Shown here piece after piece: positions 19,526-31,674 of a DNA stretch of 64,000 nucleotides (positions are counted from its first letter, which is position 1; the number at the start of each line of letters is the position of its first letter). Under the pieces are notes generated by a model. It had not been told where the DNA came from, did no database searches, and worked only from the letters and a program-made list of their open reading frames with translations. The DNA comes from Ochromonas danica (Eukaryota; Sar; Chrysophyceae; Chromulinales; Chromulinaceae), in assembly GCA_015146655.1 (NCBI GenBank), contig VKHL01000001.1, positions 1 to 64,000 of the forward strand, read 5' to 3'. The translations under genes and the position numbers were made by a program.

Positions 19526-21631
19526 ATGCCATTTCTTCTTCATAGAATTTCTTCTTCCACCAAGAATAAACAATCTGATCTCCTCCAGCAGCAAGAACAA
19601 GTCGAGAAACGAGTTTTTCTGAGCCCGCAGGCCCAATTCTGTCGTGTTGGCAGCATTGAGAAGAAATCATCACAGCTGACCAGAGAAGTGGCCAGCCGAG
19701 ATTCTATTATCATAGAAGAGGTTAGTGAAGAAGCGGATGATAAAGACATGTCCCAGGAGAGTCAACCTCTCCTTCTAGACAGCAAAGATGATGTCTTTGT
19801 CCAATCCAGCAGCAATAACAACTTGAACCAGAGCACAAGCTATAAGTCTGTCACTTTCCATCTCAATCAGTCTACTGACCAACCTACTCCCACACAAAAT
19901 TATGCCAATATAGATGATGATTCTTCCAGTAAAATTGGTTATCTAGGTTCCTTTTCTTTGATTATTAATAACCTCACAGGGCCAGGCATGTTGGGCTTTC
20001 CCAACTTATTCCAAAATGCTGGTCTCATTCCAGTGACCATTAGTATATGTTTCGCATGGGTTGCTTCATCGTTATGTGGTACATTACTAGCGGATGCTAT
20101 TGGGTCAATTCGTGGTAATGATGATTTCTCCCAACAGGTTGACTTCTCGCGTGCTTTTCGTCTCATCGTAGGCAAGAAATGGTATGTCTTAGCTGAGGCA
20201 CTTTTCTTAACATCTTGTTGTGTTCAAGCTTGTGCTTCGATTGTAGCGGCAGCACAGAGTTTGGATGGATTTATTGCATCCTTTCTCTTGGGAAGAACTT
20301 TCGGTCTTCAATTATATCCCGAAATAGCAATGGTCTCTTGGGATACCTCCGCATGTCATGAAGAAAGTGAGTTTGTACCAGAATCAGACTCTGAAGATTG
20401 TACACCATTTGCGTCAGCAGGTCCCTTAGTTTTAACTTTTGGTTTTGTGTTGGTCTCGTTGTTGTTCTTGCCTTTGGGATTGGGGCACCTCAAGGAGACC
20501 ATTGCAGTTCAGATTTTCTCTATGATCAGTATGTTTGTCTTGCTCATACAATTTTGCTACGAGTTTATTGTACGTGGGGTAAATTATGACGTCCCTTGGG
20601 TGGGATATGACATGTCGAAGCTCACTGGTGTGGTACTCTTCAACTATGCCTTTTCCATCACCGTTCCCTCCTGGCTGAGCGAGAAAGATCGAAATGTCTC
20701 TGTCAATAAGTGTGTATGGGCTGCTTCCTCTTGGGCATCAATAATTTACCTTGTGTTTGGTTTACTCGGTGCACTGGCATTTGATCAAGTGGGTCCAAAT
20801 GTCCTCGTCTTGCTGGCCTCGAACAAAGTTCATCATCTCACAAGGTTCTGTGCTGCGTTATTTGGGGTCATTATTATTGGATGTGGTGTGCCTGTCTTCG
20901 CTGTCATTATTCGCACAGGTTTGGTAGCGTCGGAGCTTTGTACTCCCGGCTGGGCACTCTTTGTGGGCGGTTTCTTACCTTACTTTATGTCTTGGATGCT
21001 CTATCAAGGCACTATGCTCATGAGTATTCTCAATTGGGCTGGACTAGTTATCAATGGTTTGGTAGCCTTCTTGTTTCCCATGATTTTGGCCTTGAAAGCC
21101 ATTGAATTGAAGGCGAGAAACCCTCACGATGTCAAGCTCACAGTCACAGCCCAGGCTCCTGTGACGACCAGTCTTCAAGAGTCACCCGGTTTTGGTACTT
21201 CTTCCGCCTTTTCCTCTGCCTCCATAACGACATATGATTTTCAAGGCGATGTGGAGCTGCTTAATATGCCGGCTTCTGTCTCTACCAGGCTGATGGAGGC
21301 TCAAGCAGCATCGCGGACCAATGGCCATGTGACAAAAAAAGTTGTTGATGATGATGATAGACATCCTCCTGCTCTCACCTTGAAGAACCCTCATTTGGAC
21401 CTCATGTCTTCATTCTCCCCTACCAGCACATCAGAGCATACATCCACTCACTTGGACAGTGTTCACGGAACAGTGCGCAAACTCCGGGCGAATACTGTTG
21501 TAGAGCCATTGCCGACCTTCCTGGATAGCTTCCGAAGAGAAATCATCGTTTTCATGATAGCTTCATTCACTGTTATTATCTTGACTACTATCATTGAAGA
21601 TGCAATCTCAGGTGTTCTTCTTCCTCTATGA
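19526..21631 (+). CDS. Amino-acid transporter, AAAP (SLC38/SLC32-like) family
   Basis: A single-exon frame of 701 aa. After a ~135-aa hydrophilic N-terminal tail the first membrane segment carries NNLTGPGMLGFPNLFQNAG, the substrate/ion-binding unwound helix typical of AAAP permeases. About ten further hydrophobic segments follow up to about residue 530. A Ser/Thr-rich loop (540-660) precedes a last TM helix (IVFMIASFTVIILTTIIEDA) near the C-terminus. Family members co-transport neutral amino acids with H+ or Na+ at the plasma membrane or vacuole/lysosome. The long acidic N-tail and the ~120-aa loop before the final helix are longer than usual. It converges with the GT92 gene, 140 bp apart. 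Confidence 0.85.
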   Translation: MPFLLHRISSSTKNKQSDLLQQQEQVEKRVFLSPQAQFCRVGSIEKKSSQLTREVASRDSIIIEEVSEEADDKDMSQESQPLLLDSKDDVFVQSSSNNNLNQSTSYKSVTFHLNQSTDQPTPTQNYANIDDDSSSKIGYLGSFSLIINNLTGPGMLGFPNLFQNAGLIPVTISICFAWVASSLCGTLLADAIGSIRGNDDFSQQVDFSRAFRLIVGKKWYVLAEALFLTSCCVQACASIVAAAQSLDGFIASFLLGRTFGLQLYPEIAMVSWDTSACHEESEFVPESDSEDCTPFASAGPLVLTFGFVLVSLLFLPLGLGHLKETIAVQIFSMISMFVLLIQFCYEFIVRGVNYDVPWVGYDMSKLTGVVLFNYAFSITVPSWLSEKDRNVSVNKCVWAASSWASIIYLVFGLLGALAFDQVGPNVLVLLASNKVHHLTRFCAALFGVIIIGCGVPVFAVIIRTGLVASELCTPGWALFVGGFLPYFMSWMLYQGTMLMSILNWAGLVINGLVAFLFPMILALKAIELKARNPHDVKLTVTAQAPVTTSLQESPGFGTSSAFSSASITTYDFQGDVELLNMPASVSTRLMEAQAASRTNGHVTKKVVDDDDRHPPALTLKNPHLDLMSSFSPTSTSEHTSTHLDSVHGTVRKLRANTVVEPLPTFLDSFRREIIVFMIASFTVIILTTIIEDAISGVLLPL

Positions 21632-21771
21632 AGATTTATTGTTAGTCCAGCTGTAGTAGCAGCTAGAGCTCTAGGTAGCCCACAAAAACCTTAAAATAAA
21701 GCCAAGGCACTGAAATACATCTTCTAGTTATACATAGTATCGCATTAAAAAGAAATGTCTATCGTCAGTTG

Positions 21772-23252
21772 TCATTTAGGCGGACTGTTGGCTGAGGAGG
21801 AAGGATTGTAGGCACGATGAGCTGCTTGGTAGGTGTTACCAGGAGGATAAGGATTCATCTCATTGGAAGTGAGAACCTTACCGTATCCTGCACCATATCT
21901 ACCTCTCTTCAGTGGCTCCTCGACGGTTCTACCAAACTCTGGATTGCGATACCAATCACCAGGTCGCAGATAATGTTCCTCTCCTGTTCGCTCCCTCAAC
22001 AAGCCACGCAGTTGACATGTCCAGCTAAGTGCACTATCATCATAGACAAAACCTGACGTGCGATCTAGGAAATTAAAGAAGTCGTACTCTCTGTTTGAAC
22101 CCGCCGTTTGCCAACTCTGTTGCTTCACGTTATACTTCTCCAAACTGCGCGCATAATCTAAACCAATTTGATCAATCATTTAAATCAAAGCAACGAAATA
22201 TAGGCAATAGGGATAATCTAATCCTTACGGTGTATATGCAATCCATGTTGATACCATGGCTTGTGCTTCCCTTCAATCTTCCATTTCTCTTTCATATGCG
22301 GCAACAAATAAAACACAACAATGCATAAAAATTTCATAAATTGCATTCCTTACCTCCCTTATCAAACAGAGGCTTACATCCAGGATGTGCACCTCTACAT
22401 CCATGAAAATCGCAGCATTTGACAAGGAAATCTATTGTGTCGTTATTATAGTCCAGACCACCTTGCAGGCGCAACGCAACCTTTGGGGCTGAGAATGAGA
22501 TATGAGTCAATGAAAGAAGCTCGACAGAACTCAACGAAATACTTACCAACTGTGCTATAATAGTTCATTCGATCTGGTATGGGATATCTCACTTGAAAAG
22601 CTTCTATTGTCAGGAGATTTATTGGTTCCAGGAAATGAGGAACTGGATTGAACTGTAGTTTGCTAAACTGAAGACTACCACGTGTTGTCTGATTAAACCA
22701 TGTAGATAGTTCATCCATTACTGTAGACTTATTCGAAGATGGGAACAGATATTCGTCGAGATCAAGAGAAACAAAAACCTCGTAGCCCATGTCCACAGCA
22801 CGGCGCTTGCATTGCATTTCTGAGAGAAGCTTTACTCTCATCATGTCCGTGAACTTATTCTTCTTGTTTCTAAATAGTCTCCATTCATGTTTCCACCAGT
22901 CACGCACAATTTCTACATATCCACTTTGAATCCAAGGCGTGAGTTCGTCCAAGGAAGTGGTGGAATTGTTATCAAAGACGATAACATGGTCAAATCCTTG
23001 CAATTCATAGAATGCCACCCATTCACTAAGAAATCCTACCTCATCCTTGACCATAGGGCAAACTATTCCTTTCCAGGCAGTTTTCTTACGAACACGTTTC
23101 ACCACATTTGCCGAACAATTCGGGAGATGTTGATAAAAAGGAGATCGTTTATCTATTATCTCATTATCATTAACTCTAACTCCCCAATATAAAGGAATAA
23201 GATGAGATAGATATAGGATTACCATCCAAGAACATGGTAGGATTGTCTTCAT
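21772..23252 (-). CDS. GT92-family (DUF23) glycosyltransferase
   Basis: Four exons, 23252-22547, 22488-22354, 22288-22229 and 22157-21772, give 428 aa. The ATG at 23252 starts a signal peptide or anchor (KTILPCSWMVILYLSHLIPL). The GT92 core is clear: VCPMVKDEVGFLSEWVAFYE, then DHVIVFDNNSTT, then the metal-binding SLDLDEYLFP near residue 163, and late KWYxH-like residues (WYQHGLHIHHYARSLEKY). The 'IHHY..SLE' tail is typical of the family. Cys-rich exon 2 (KCCDFHGCRGAHPGC) is unusual. GT92 enzymes add galactose or similar sugars to N-glycan cores in the Golgi; donor and acceptor here are unknown. Confidence 0.85.
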
Positions 23253-23512
23253 TGATTCAATCACGTTTTGGTGGAAATGTCAGCCCGCCCTTGGCACATT
23301 TAGCCAAAAGTGGCCTTTTGTGAATAAATTTTCATATTTTGCTTATACAAAAGTCGCATGTTGGCTGCTGCATCACCACCGCAGCAAGCAACGGGCGCTC
23401 CGGCCCCGCATTCCGCATTCTCTCGCTCTCTCTGCTGCTGCTGCTGTTGACAGAAGACCTATCTATCAATTAAATCATCTTCATAGATCTATCTATCAAT
23501 TAAAAAAAAAAT

Positions 23513-26500
23513 ATGCCTTCTCATCCAAGGAAAGAATCGTCTAGATCTAAAAGGAAAGACAAGGTAGAGTATCTTTATTTGTATTGATTTAATTTATCTT
23601 TGTGAATGGGATGTCTGATCGAATTTTGCTTTTGACTGTATCGGGCGCAGTCTGATCTTGCTAACGCAAGCAATCAAGTGCCTTTTCTCGATCAATTGCC
23701 ACATCCATCTTCAAATCCCCCAATCATTCCTAATAACTCGTTTCCTAATCATCTTTCGTCATCTTCTGGATCAGTTCTCACCACTCCACAGACCTTTACC
23801 TCTCCTTTTCTAACGCAGGCTACGACAATGATGGGGGGCCTTCCAACAGGACCCTTTTCTGTCATGCAGCCTGCTATCCCTGGTATTGGGGGCATAACTC
23901 TGAATGATTCTTCGCCGCCTCCGCCAGCTCCTTTATTCCTCAATCCCTACTTCCCTTTGCTAAACTATCAAGCTTTGTATGCCCAGCAATATGCTGCATT
24001 GTTAGCAATAATGCAGCAGCAGCAACAACAACAGTTACAGCAGCAATCATTGCAGCAACAACAGTTACAACAACAGTTACAACAGCAATCATTGCAGCAA
24101 AGCCTCCAACCCTCCCTCCGGCCCACTAATCCTCCAGCACAGGAACAATCTTCTTCCAATGGATCTTCATCTTCAGCACCCACAGCTGCATCAACGATGT
24201 CATATCTTCCCTATGGTATTCCATCTTTCCCTGTGGTGCCGACTCAAGTCCTTCAAAGCGTGGCTACTAATGATGTGGTTACTCAATCCAAGACTGTGCC
24301 TCAAACTTCATCCCAAGCCCAAGCCCCAGTTATTCCAGCAATTAATACATCAAACGAAGCAACTAATGTTGCTTATGCTATGGGCACATCAGGCCATGTC
24401 ACTAATGGTACTTCTGCTGTGGGCACTCCAGGGCATGTCACTAATGGTACGTCTGCTATGGGCACTTCAGGGCATGTCACTAATGTCCCTTCTGCTGTGG
24501 GCACTTCAGGGCATGTCACTAATGTTGTTTATGCTGTGGGCACATCAGGGCATGTAACTAATGTCCCTTCTGCTGTGGGCTCGTCAGGGCATGCCACTAA
24601 TGTTACGTCTGCTATGGGCACATCAGGGCATGTCATTAATGGGACTTCTGCTATGGGCACTTCAGGGCATGTAACTAATGTCCCTTCTGCTATGGGTACT
24701 TCTGAGCGTTTATTTGCTCATATCGAGGACAAACGAAGAGGAAAATGGTCCCGGGAAGAAAATCAACGTTTTGCTGCAGCTGTTGAAGTTTATGGTTATG
24801 GAAAATGGGAGGAAATAGCGGAATATGTTGGTACTCGCGATGCTAATCAAGCAGAGCAACATTATAACCTTCACTTTGGTGAGATTGATGCGACTGTACT
24901 GAGTGTGGTGAATCAGGATGCTAAACGCAAACGAAGCGAGGATCTTCCACAGACCACTCCAGTTGATATTTCTGAACCTCAAATGGAATTGGAAGACAGC
25001 CGAGACGATATAGTTCATCCTGAACCTGCGATCAGTCAACTTATTGCTGAGGCAACCGCCGCGGCTAAAAAGAAACGTAAATTGGGTCATTGGACTGAGT
25101 CAGAACACAAACGTTTCCTCGAGGGGTTGGAACTTTATGGATCAGATGGTCATTGGGAAGATATTGCACGTCATGTTGGATCACGAGATACTATGCAAGT
25201 GTACAAGCATTTCCACATAGTGAAAGTCACTCCCGGGTATGGTAAGAGATTGGGTAATATGTCGGAAAGTGACCGCTTGCTATTTGCTCCCAAAGAGAAA
25301 CATTCTGATGTAAATGCCGGTCCTGTAGACAATGTCAAACGCAATAGTGGTTGGTGGAGTGTTGAAGAGCATTCTAGATACGTGGAAGCAATTGAACGTT
25401 ATGGTACTGATGGAACATGGCGTGAAGTTGCTCAACATGTGGGAACTCGAAGCGTCCGCCAAGTACAAGCTCATCACTCTATTGTATTATCTACGGATAA
25501 TTACGGACTAAAATTAGCCGCGATAGCTCGAGCTAATAATAGCAAGCAAGGGGATGACAACTCATTAGATGCTTCTAATTCAAAAGAACAACAGCCTAAT
25601 AATTCAAACCGACACAGTAAAAGGAGAAAGAGTGCTGGGGTTTGGCTAGAGGTTGAGCATCAGCGTTATTTATCTGGTTTAAAGATGTTTGGTGAAGACG
25701 GCAAATGGGAAGAAATTGCCGCACATGTTGGTAGCCGTGATGCTGAACAAGTCAAGTCCCATCATTTGCATTGTATTGGAGCTGTTAGTAATAATGATAC
25801 TGGTATGGAAGATTCACTTGCTATGGAAGAGGATTCACCAACTCTGGAAGATTCAGTTGCTCTGGAAGCTTCAGCTGCTCTGGAAGATTCAGTTGCTCTG
25901 GAAGCTTCGGCTGCTCTGGAAGATTCGCCTGCTCTGGATGATTCACATGTTGCGGAAAATGAACCTGAAGCCAGCGATGAGATTAAAGTTGATGAAGTTG
26001 ATGCCGAGAATAATGAAATCGAAAATGGTGGTGAGGAGGTGGTGGAAATTGTTGAGAATGATCCTACTAGTAGTAGTAGTATTGCCTCTGAGATGAATGA
26101 TACCAAAGCAGAAGATGAACAAGTTGAAGTTAATAAGTCTTCTATGGAAGAGGGGGCGGAAGAAGACGAAGATGAGGAGAAGTTCAACACGGGCCGCTGG
26201 TATCGTTCTGAACATCGTCGATATTTGGAAGGTCTGGAGCAATTTGGAGATGATTGGGAGCTAATATCGAAATATGTTGGCAGTCGAACTTCAGTGCAAG
26301 TACAGAGCCATCACCAGACCGTCACCATAAGCAGAAATTTTGGTTCCAAGCTATTAGAAGATGAAGATGGTGACATTAATGGCGAAGGTGGTCATGTCAG
26401 ACCAGCAAAAGGGATGAATAAGGTGGGAGCATGGACACCTGAAGAGATTGAGCAAATGGACGATGGTATTAAGAAGTTTGGTTTAAATTGGACAAAGATA

Positions 26501-27544
26501 TCGACCATAGTAGTTACTCGTACCCCACGACAAGTCAAGAATCGTTACTTCTACGTACAAGCTCAGCAACGAACTCATCAAAGCAATATGGAAGACGACA
26601 ATACGACTCCTTGGACTGCGGAAGAACGGAAACGATATGATGAAGCCGTGCAACGCTTTGGTTGTTCAGGGACTAATTGGTCTCAGTTGGCACAACATAT
26701 CGGAACGAGAGATGCTCTGCAAGTAATCGAGTACCACGACACACTCACCGCTCAAGAGATTGATAATACCATGGAGAGTCCAAAAGCACCTCCTGAAGAA
26801 ATCGCATCCCCTAAAAAATATGACAATGAACAAAATGGACGGGGAAGCAAAGACAATACAAAGCAAAAAAGGGGTGCTTGGGGAGCAGAAGAGCACAAAC
26901 GATTCCTTGAAGCACTGGAGAAGTTCGGACGAGATGACGCCTGGGATGAGATTGCTAAGTATGTAGGAAACCGCAGTGCCAGGCAGGTCGCTCTTCATTA
27001 TGAAGATGTTTGCAATACGAATTGGTTTGACAAGTATCTAGACGATAAGGCCGAAAATGACAACAATCTCAGCGACCACGATGATTCAGTAGCGAATGAT
27101 GGACCAAAGTTCAATGCTGGTAAATGGGGTGAAGATGAGCATCAACGTTATTTGCAAGGGATTGATCAATTTGGGTTTGATTGGAAAGCTGTAGCAGCAT
27201 TCGTGGCTACGAGAGACGTAAAGCAGGTTTTGAATCATCACAAAAATGCAAAATATACATCCAGTGTGCAGCCCCCAAGTGCCAGTAAGGTTGTAGGGAC
27301 TGCCACTACCAACAAGACATCGACGACGGAATTGGCCAGTAAGTTGGAGGAGTTTGAGTCCATGGTGTGTTCTCTTCTGCAAAAGAAGAAGATCACGACG
27401 ATGCCTGACCTAACCGAGTTCGTTGAATGGTATGTACAATACTATCAGTTGCGCGACCCTCAAACCAAACAGATTTGGCAATGCAGTACCAAATGGTTGC
27501 GTCAACTGAGCAAAAAGTTCGATCTTCATCAGATCAATGAGTGA
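23513..27544 (+). CDS. Protein with nine SANT/Myb (SHAQKYF-like) repeats and a polyQ N-terminus
   Basis: Two exons, 23513-23563 and 23651-27544, give 1314 aa. The first exon encodes a basic start (MPSHPRKESSRSKRKDK). Residues ~110-165 are Gln-rich. A 13-aa repeat (AMGTSGHVTNGTS-like, about eight copies) spans roughly 260-370. Nine SANT/Myb modules follow, each with W-x(2)-EE/EH..(F/Y), a second W, and a third helix VGTRD-x(2)-QV-x(2)-HH, which resembles the SHAQKYF class of plant/protist 1R-Myb factors. Between modules 4 and 5 is an acidic linker with LEDS/LEAS repeats. The C-terminal ~80 aa form a separate helical domain. Probably a nuclear DNA- or chromatin-binding protein. Nine modules is far above the usual one to four. 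Confidence 0.85.
24377..24705. repeat. 39-bp coding minisatellite
   Basis: About eight tandem 39-bp units encode AMGTSGHVTN plus three variable residues within the SANT-repeat gene. Units differ at a few positions, mainly the last three codons. Copy number may vary between strains. Confidence 0.85.
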
Positions 27545-28130
27545 AAGTGACATCAAAGAAGCCATGAACTCATATTGATGAATAATGCAAGCTGTGTGTT
27601 ATCCTATTCCTTGGTGTGTAAAGTCCTATACTTAATAGGATCTTAGTTGTTAGTTGTGTGAAAAAAATATCGTTCAGAATTATGCTGTCCAAGGTGAATG
27701 GATCTTACTCTCATTCAAATAGCTTGGAGTCCAAGGTGAATGGATCTTACTCTCATTCAAATAGCTTGGAGGCATTGCAATGCATCATGCCGGAAGTTTG
27801 AGATGATGCCGAGTAAAGCATAGGAATGTTGGCTGAAATAATAATAGTGACTACGTGAGAAGATTGTTCCTTGGAATTTAGATTGTAGGATAAGCAGCTT
27901 GCTTATGTTATTTGATGTAATATTGAAGGCTCTGTTATCATCCATTTTATTCACCTTCTACAATTGTGGGTTAATGTGGAAATTTACCATTTTTATGGGT
28001 ATGGTTATTATTAAATTTCGAGGGCAACATGGATATACTATCTCTGAAAGTAGACATTTAATTCGACAGTATCCTGCAAGAGGGATTCATTTCAACTTCG
28101 CTAGGTCAAAGTTTACCCAAAGTTGTTCAG
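27545..28130. other. Convergent 3' intergenic region with a 42-bp tandem duplication
   Basis: The stretch separates the SANT gene (+) from the PPDK-A 3' end (-). It holds a perfect 42-bp tandem duplication (27687-27728 and 27729-27770). I see no supported gene in the rest. Confidence 0.5.
27687..27770. repeat. Perfect 42-bp tandem duplication
   Basis: Two identical adjacent 42-bp copies begin GTCCAAGGTGAATGG and end AGCTTGGA. No divergence between copies suggests a recent slippage or repair event. Confidence 0.9.
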
Positions 28131-31100
28131 TTATACTTGGTAAAAGTTTCGGATCGAACGCACTAGAATCAACTCGCCATTTAGAATAAAGTCACGACAA
28201 TTCAGTTTGTAGAAGCCTTACTTTTTTCTGGTTGGATTCGAGCCTGGGCAGCAGCAAGAATAGCAGATGGGATCTTATGTTTATCCAGTACAGTTATTTC
28301 ATTTATGCCAACTTTGTCCACATAGCGAATAGAAATTGGATCTGACATTTGACTTCCAACAATGTTAATCTGATGTTAGAAAACATGTTTCGAATCAGTA
28401 TGGGTCGAAAGATTGGGCAAATCAAAATATCTTACTTTGATCGATCCTTTGTTCTGGCGAAATGATTGAACAGCCAGCTCCACCAATTGGCCAACGCCTA
28501 GTGCATCCAAGCATTGAAAGGGATCTCGAGCTATAATAGATCTGTCGATATACATCGGCTAAAAAGGAGATTTTAAGTATTGTGATGTAGAGTTATGATG
28601 AAGGATAGAATTTACCATTATGCGATTGGCTGCAAGTTGTTCAACTCCAAACACCATTTGAGTGAGTTCATTGGTGTTTATAGTCACGAAGCCAATTCCA
28701 GGTAGATTGGCGAATCTGTGAGCTCGAAGGCATGCTCTTGGAACTGACAGCGATATTCCCAATTCACACATTATTGAACGTTGCTTGGCCTCGGAAGAAC
28801 CCTTGAAATCATAAATGGAAGCTTCTGTTACAGCTTCACGAGCAATTGCTAAGAGTCGAGCAAGTTCTTGATCGCTGAATGCAGCTGGAAGCTGAATTCG
28901 TGGCCGAACTGTTATGCCCTCATTATTCAACGCAACTGCCGCACCTAACCATCAATACAATATTATACAGTTATTTCACATGATCCCAAGCATTTTCTTA
29001 CCAGCAATGGCGCGCACTTGAATGGACAACAGATGGGGCTGAATAAAGTATAGTCTACATCCCCGCACTCCTAACAAAGGATTGGGTTCGTATAGTTCGG
29101 TCAACTTGTCCATGCATTCTGTAATGGACATCCCCAATCGTTCGCTGATGTTCAGTATTTCTTCGTTAAAATTATTGTCTCCACGTGAAGGCAAAATATG
29201 ATGTAGAGAATAATCTGCGAGGCGAATAATCACGTCACAATCTCGAACTACTGTTAACATTGCAAAGAAATCGTTTTTAAGGCGCTGCTGTAGCTCCATG
29301 AGGGCAGCACTTTTATCTGCTTCGGTATCGCTCATGAGAATTGTGCGAAGCCAATCGATTCGCTCAGGCTTGCATAATAGGCTATCAGTATCATACATTT
29401 CAATTCCATCCGCCCCGTTGTCTATGGCAAGTTGTGCGTCGTTAGCGTCTTTAACAGCGGAATATATCTTCAAGCCTTTATAATTCTTGGCCCATTTGAG
29501 AAGCGTTCTGCAATCCTCATTGAGTTTTGGAATAATTGTCGGAACTCGACCAAGGTAAATATCTCCTCGATTACCATCAATAGTCACAATATCTCCTGTT
29601 CTAAGGGTTTCAAGGGTGCTTATTCCGATCATTCGTTTGTTTGCAACGTCATAGCAAAAGTCTCTTACGCTGGTTATCGCTGGTTTCCCCAAACTTCTCA
29701 TCCACACTGCAGCGAAGGAGCCAATTCCTCCCAAAAGAGATATTGCTCCATTAGCAGCTTCCAATCCTCCAACATCATTAGGTGAGCTCTGAGGAAGACA
29801 AAGAATGCATGGTAAGCCATTTTGACGACATTCGATGGCTTCTTGGCTTGTAAACACCAGCGTTCCACAAATTGCCCCGTATGCTGCCGGTAAACCTTTA
29901 CCAACTTTACGGTATGATATTCCTTCAGATATTTCAAGCTTGGGATCAATTATGGGCTCAATCAGTTGTTGAAGTTGAAATGGGTCAAATCGGGTAATCG
30001 CATCTTGCTCAGTAATAAGTTTATTCTTCACCATGTCGACTGCAATGCGAATACCTGCATACGAAGAGCGATTTGCGTTAGTGGCGTGAATCAAGTAGAA
30101 TACTCCCCTTTCTACTACAAACTCCAAGACATGAGCGTCCTTGAAGTTCACTTCATGGAGCTTTAAAGTGTGTTGAAGCTTATAAAATACTTCTGGGCGG
30201 AATTTGATCAAGTCATTCATGTGAAGCGGCTCTCGCTCTTGGAATAAGAGTTCATAGCGAGAAGATCGAGGCATAAATTCAGCAATATGTTCCGAATCTC
30301 CTGTTATAGGACTTCGTGAAAATGCTACTCCTGAGCCACTCTTGGAATCCATGTTCCCATATACCATGGTTTGAACTATGACCGCAACACGCAACTGCTG
30401 GTCTACGCCATAAATATCCATGTACTTTTCTGCCTTACTGGAGTACCAAAAATTTATCATGCTTTCCAGTGCTATTCTCAATTGGTCATAGGGGTCCTCC
30501 GGTGGGTGGACAAGACTCTTGAACTCTTCAACCAGGGTTTTTAATGTATCCACATCCATTGGATGTCCCTGCAGAATGCCGGCTCTGGATCTGACATCTC
30601 GTACAATATCAGCGAAGCTATTATGGTCAATTCCTTCAACAACAGTACCCCAAGTTTGCAAAAATTGAGAATAGCTTTCATATGCCCAATGAGCATATTC
30701 GCGGTCATGTGCGAAGACGTTCAATAATTCAGTATTCATGCCCACGCTGACTAAGTTTTCAAGAACATCAGGCATAGGGAAACTTGCCACTGCTCGTAAG
30801 GAAAGTAAAAGTGGTTTATCGGCTCTGCTTTCTTCTTTGTTCAAACCAGGGATCTGGGGAATGAGATTCGTAATTGTACGCCCACTTTCAAATCTCTTCC
30901 CGCTGAGCCTTTCCAATTCTATTACACTGCTCTTAATTTTGTTCATCAGTGTTCTGGAGTCTTTTGTCAAAAAGAATTCTTCTGTCAATCCTGTGGAGAC
31001 AATAAATGTGGCAGGAATGGGTACGTTTAAGCTCTTCATCTTAGCCAAAGATACTCCTTGCACTCCGACAGCATCTTCAAACACGATTTGAGGAAATGAA

Positions 31101-31291
31101 TCAATCAAGAATATAAGAAAAGGGGCCTCACCATGATCATAAGGTCCAATGTTGTCCAGGGTGTAGATTTGTTTGCGTGAACCTCCGCCAGTGGCGAGTT
31201 TGGCTCCGCTTGAAATACTTCTGGTAGTTCCTGAGACTGCCTCACTTCCAAGTTCAAAAGGCTTTTTTGCTGTTGACTCAACGACTTGCAT
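28131..31291 (-). CDS. PPDK paralogue A, predicted pseudoenzyme
   Basis: Exons 31291-31132, 31074-29002, 28944-28616, 28558-28436, 28369-28222 and probably 28162-28131 (954 aa); if the last donor is not used the frame stops at 28202 (950 aa). All three PPDK regions are recognisable: ATP-grasp-like N-domain, swivelling His domain and PEP/pyruvate barrel. The His motif reads GGIGSFAAVWMRSLGK where active PPDK has GGxTSHAxVVxRGMGK, so the phospho-carrier His is Phe (codon 29716-29714). The catalytic Cys motif ICGEH is IVGSQ (Val, codon 28360-28358). GCRG is GVRG, and the PEP-site CRTEH is lost. The N-domain QGEDVVAG block is also absent. Introns at three positions present in B, C and D are missing, giving one 2073-bp exon. 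Its N-terminus is longer than in the other copies. An open frame with no stops argues for a maintained function, perhaps structural or regulatory. Head-to-head with B. Confidence 0.85.
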
Positions 31292-31674
31292 GGCTAAGAG
31301 CAACGATTAGAGTTAACAAAGGAGAAGGAGGGTGGTCTGAATTCAATTATTCAATTCAATTATGACCTTCTCTCTGACTGTTGAGTCGAGGAGAATCGAA
31401 CTTGAAGAAGACTTGCCGTATCTTTAGTTTCGGATCAGAGATCTTTGAAGGATTTTCAGCTTTTGAAGAGTGTGGGGGAGAAGGACACCACACACGAGGG
31501 ACTAACACCCCCCTCTCCCCGCTCTGTGCTCTCTCTCTCTCTCTCTCTCTCTTCGTCTGGGTTGGAGAAGTCCTCCTGTCACAATCGAATACCTTTAGCT
31601 TCTACCATTCATTTCCAAAGGAGTGATCTCTATCCCAATTCCATTGGATTACTATCAACTTGTTATTACTGATC
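31292..31674. promoter_or_regulatory. Divergent promoter region of PPDK A and B
   Basis: 383 bp separate the start codons. It has a CT-dinucleotide run (about 31529-31552) and then TCACAATCGAAT at 31579-31590. The same combination, CT run plus TCACAATCGAAT and then CC, occurs in the C-D spacer, so these elements probably descend from one ancestral bidirectional promoter. Confidence 0.5.

Noticed and set aside
24361-24705. CRISPR-like regular repeat
   Set aside because: Repeat units are contiguous 39-mers in frame inside a protein gene with no spacers, in a eukaryotic locus.
31529-31552. CT-run as a possible coding or mobile feature
   Set aside because: It is a simple dinucleotide repeat in a promoter; interest lies only in its shared position with the C-D spacer.
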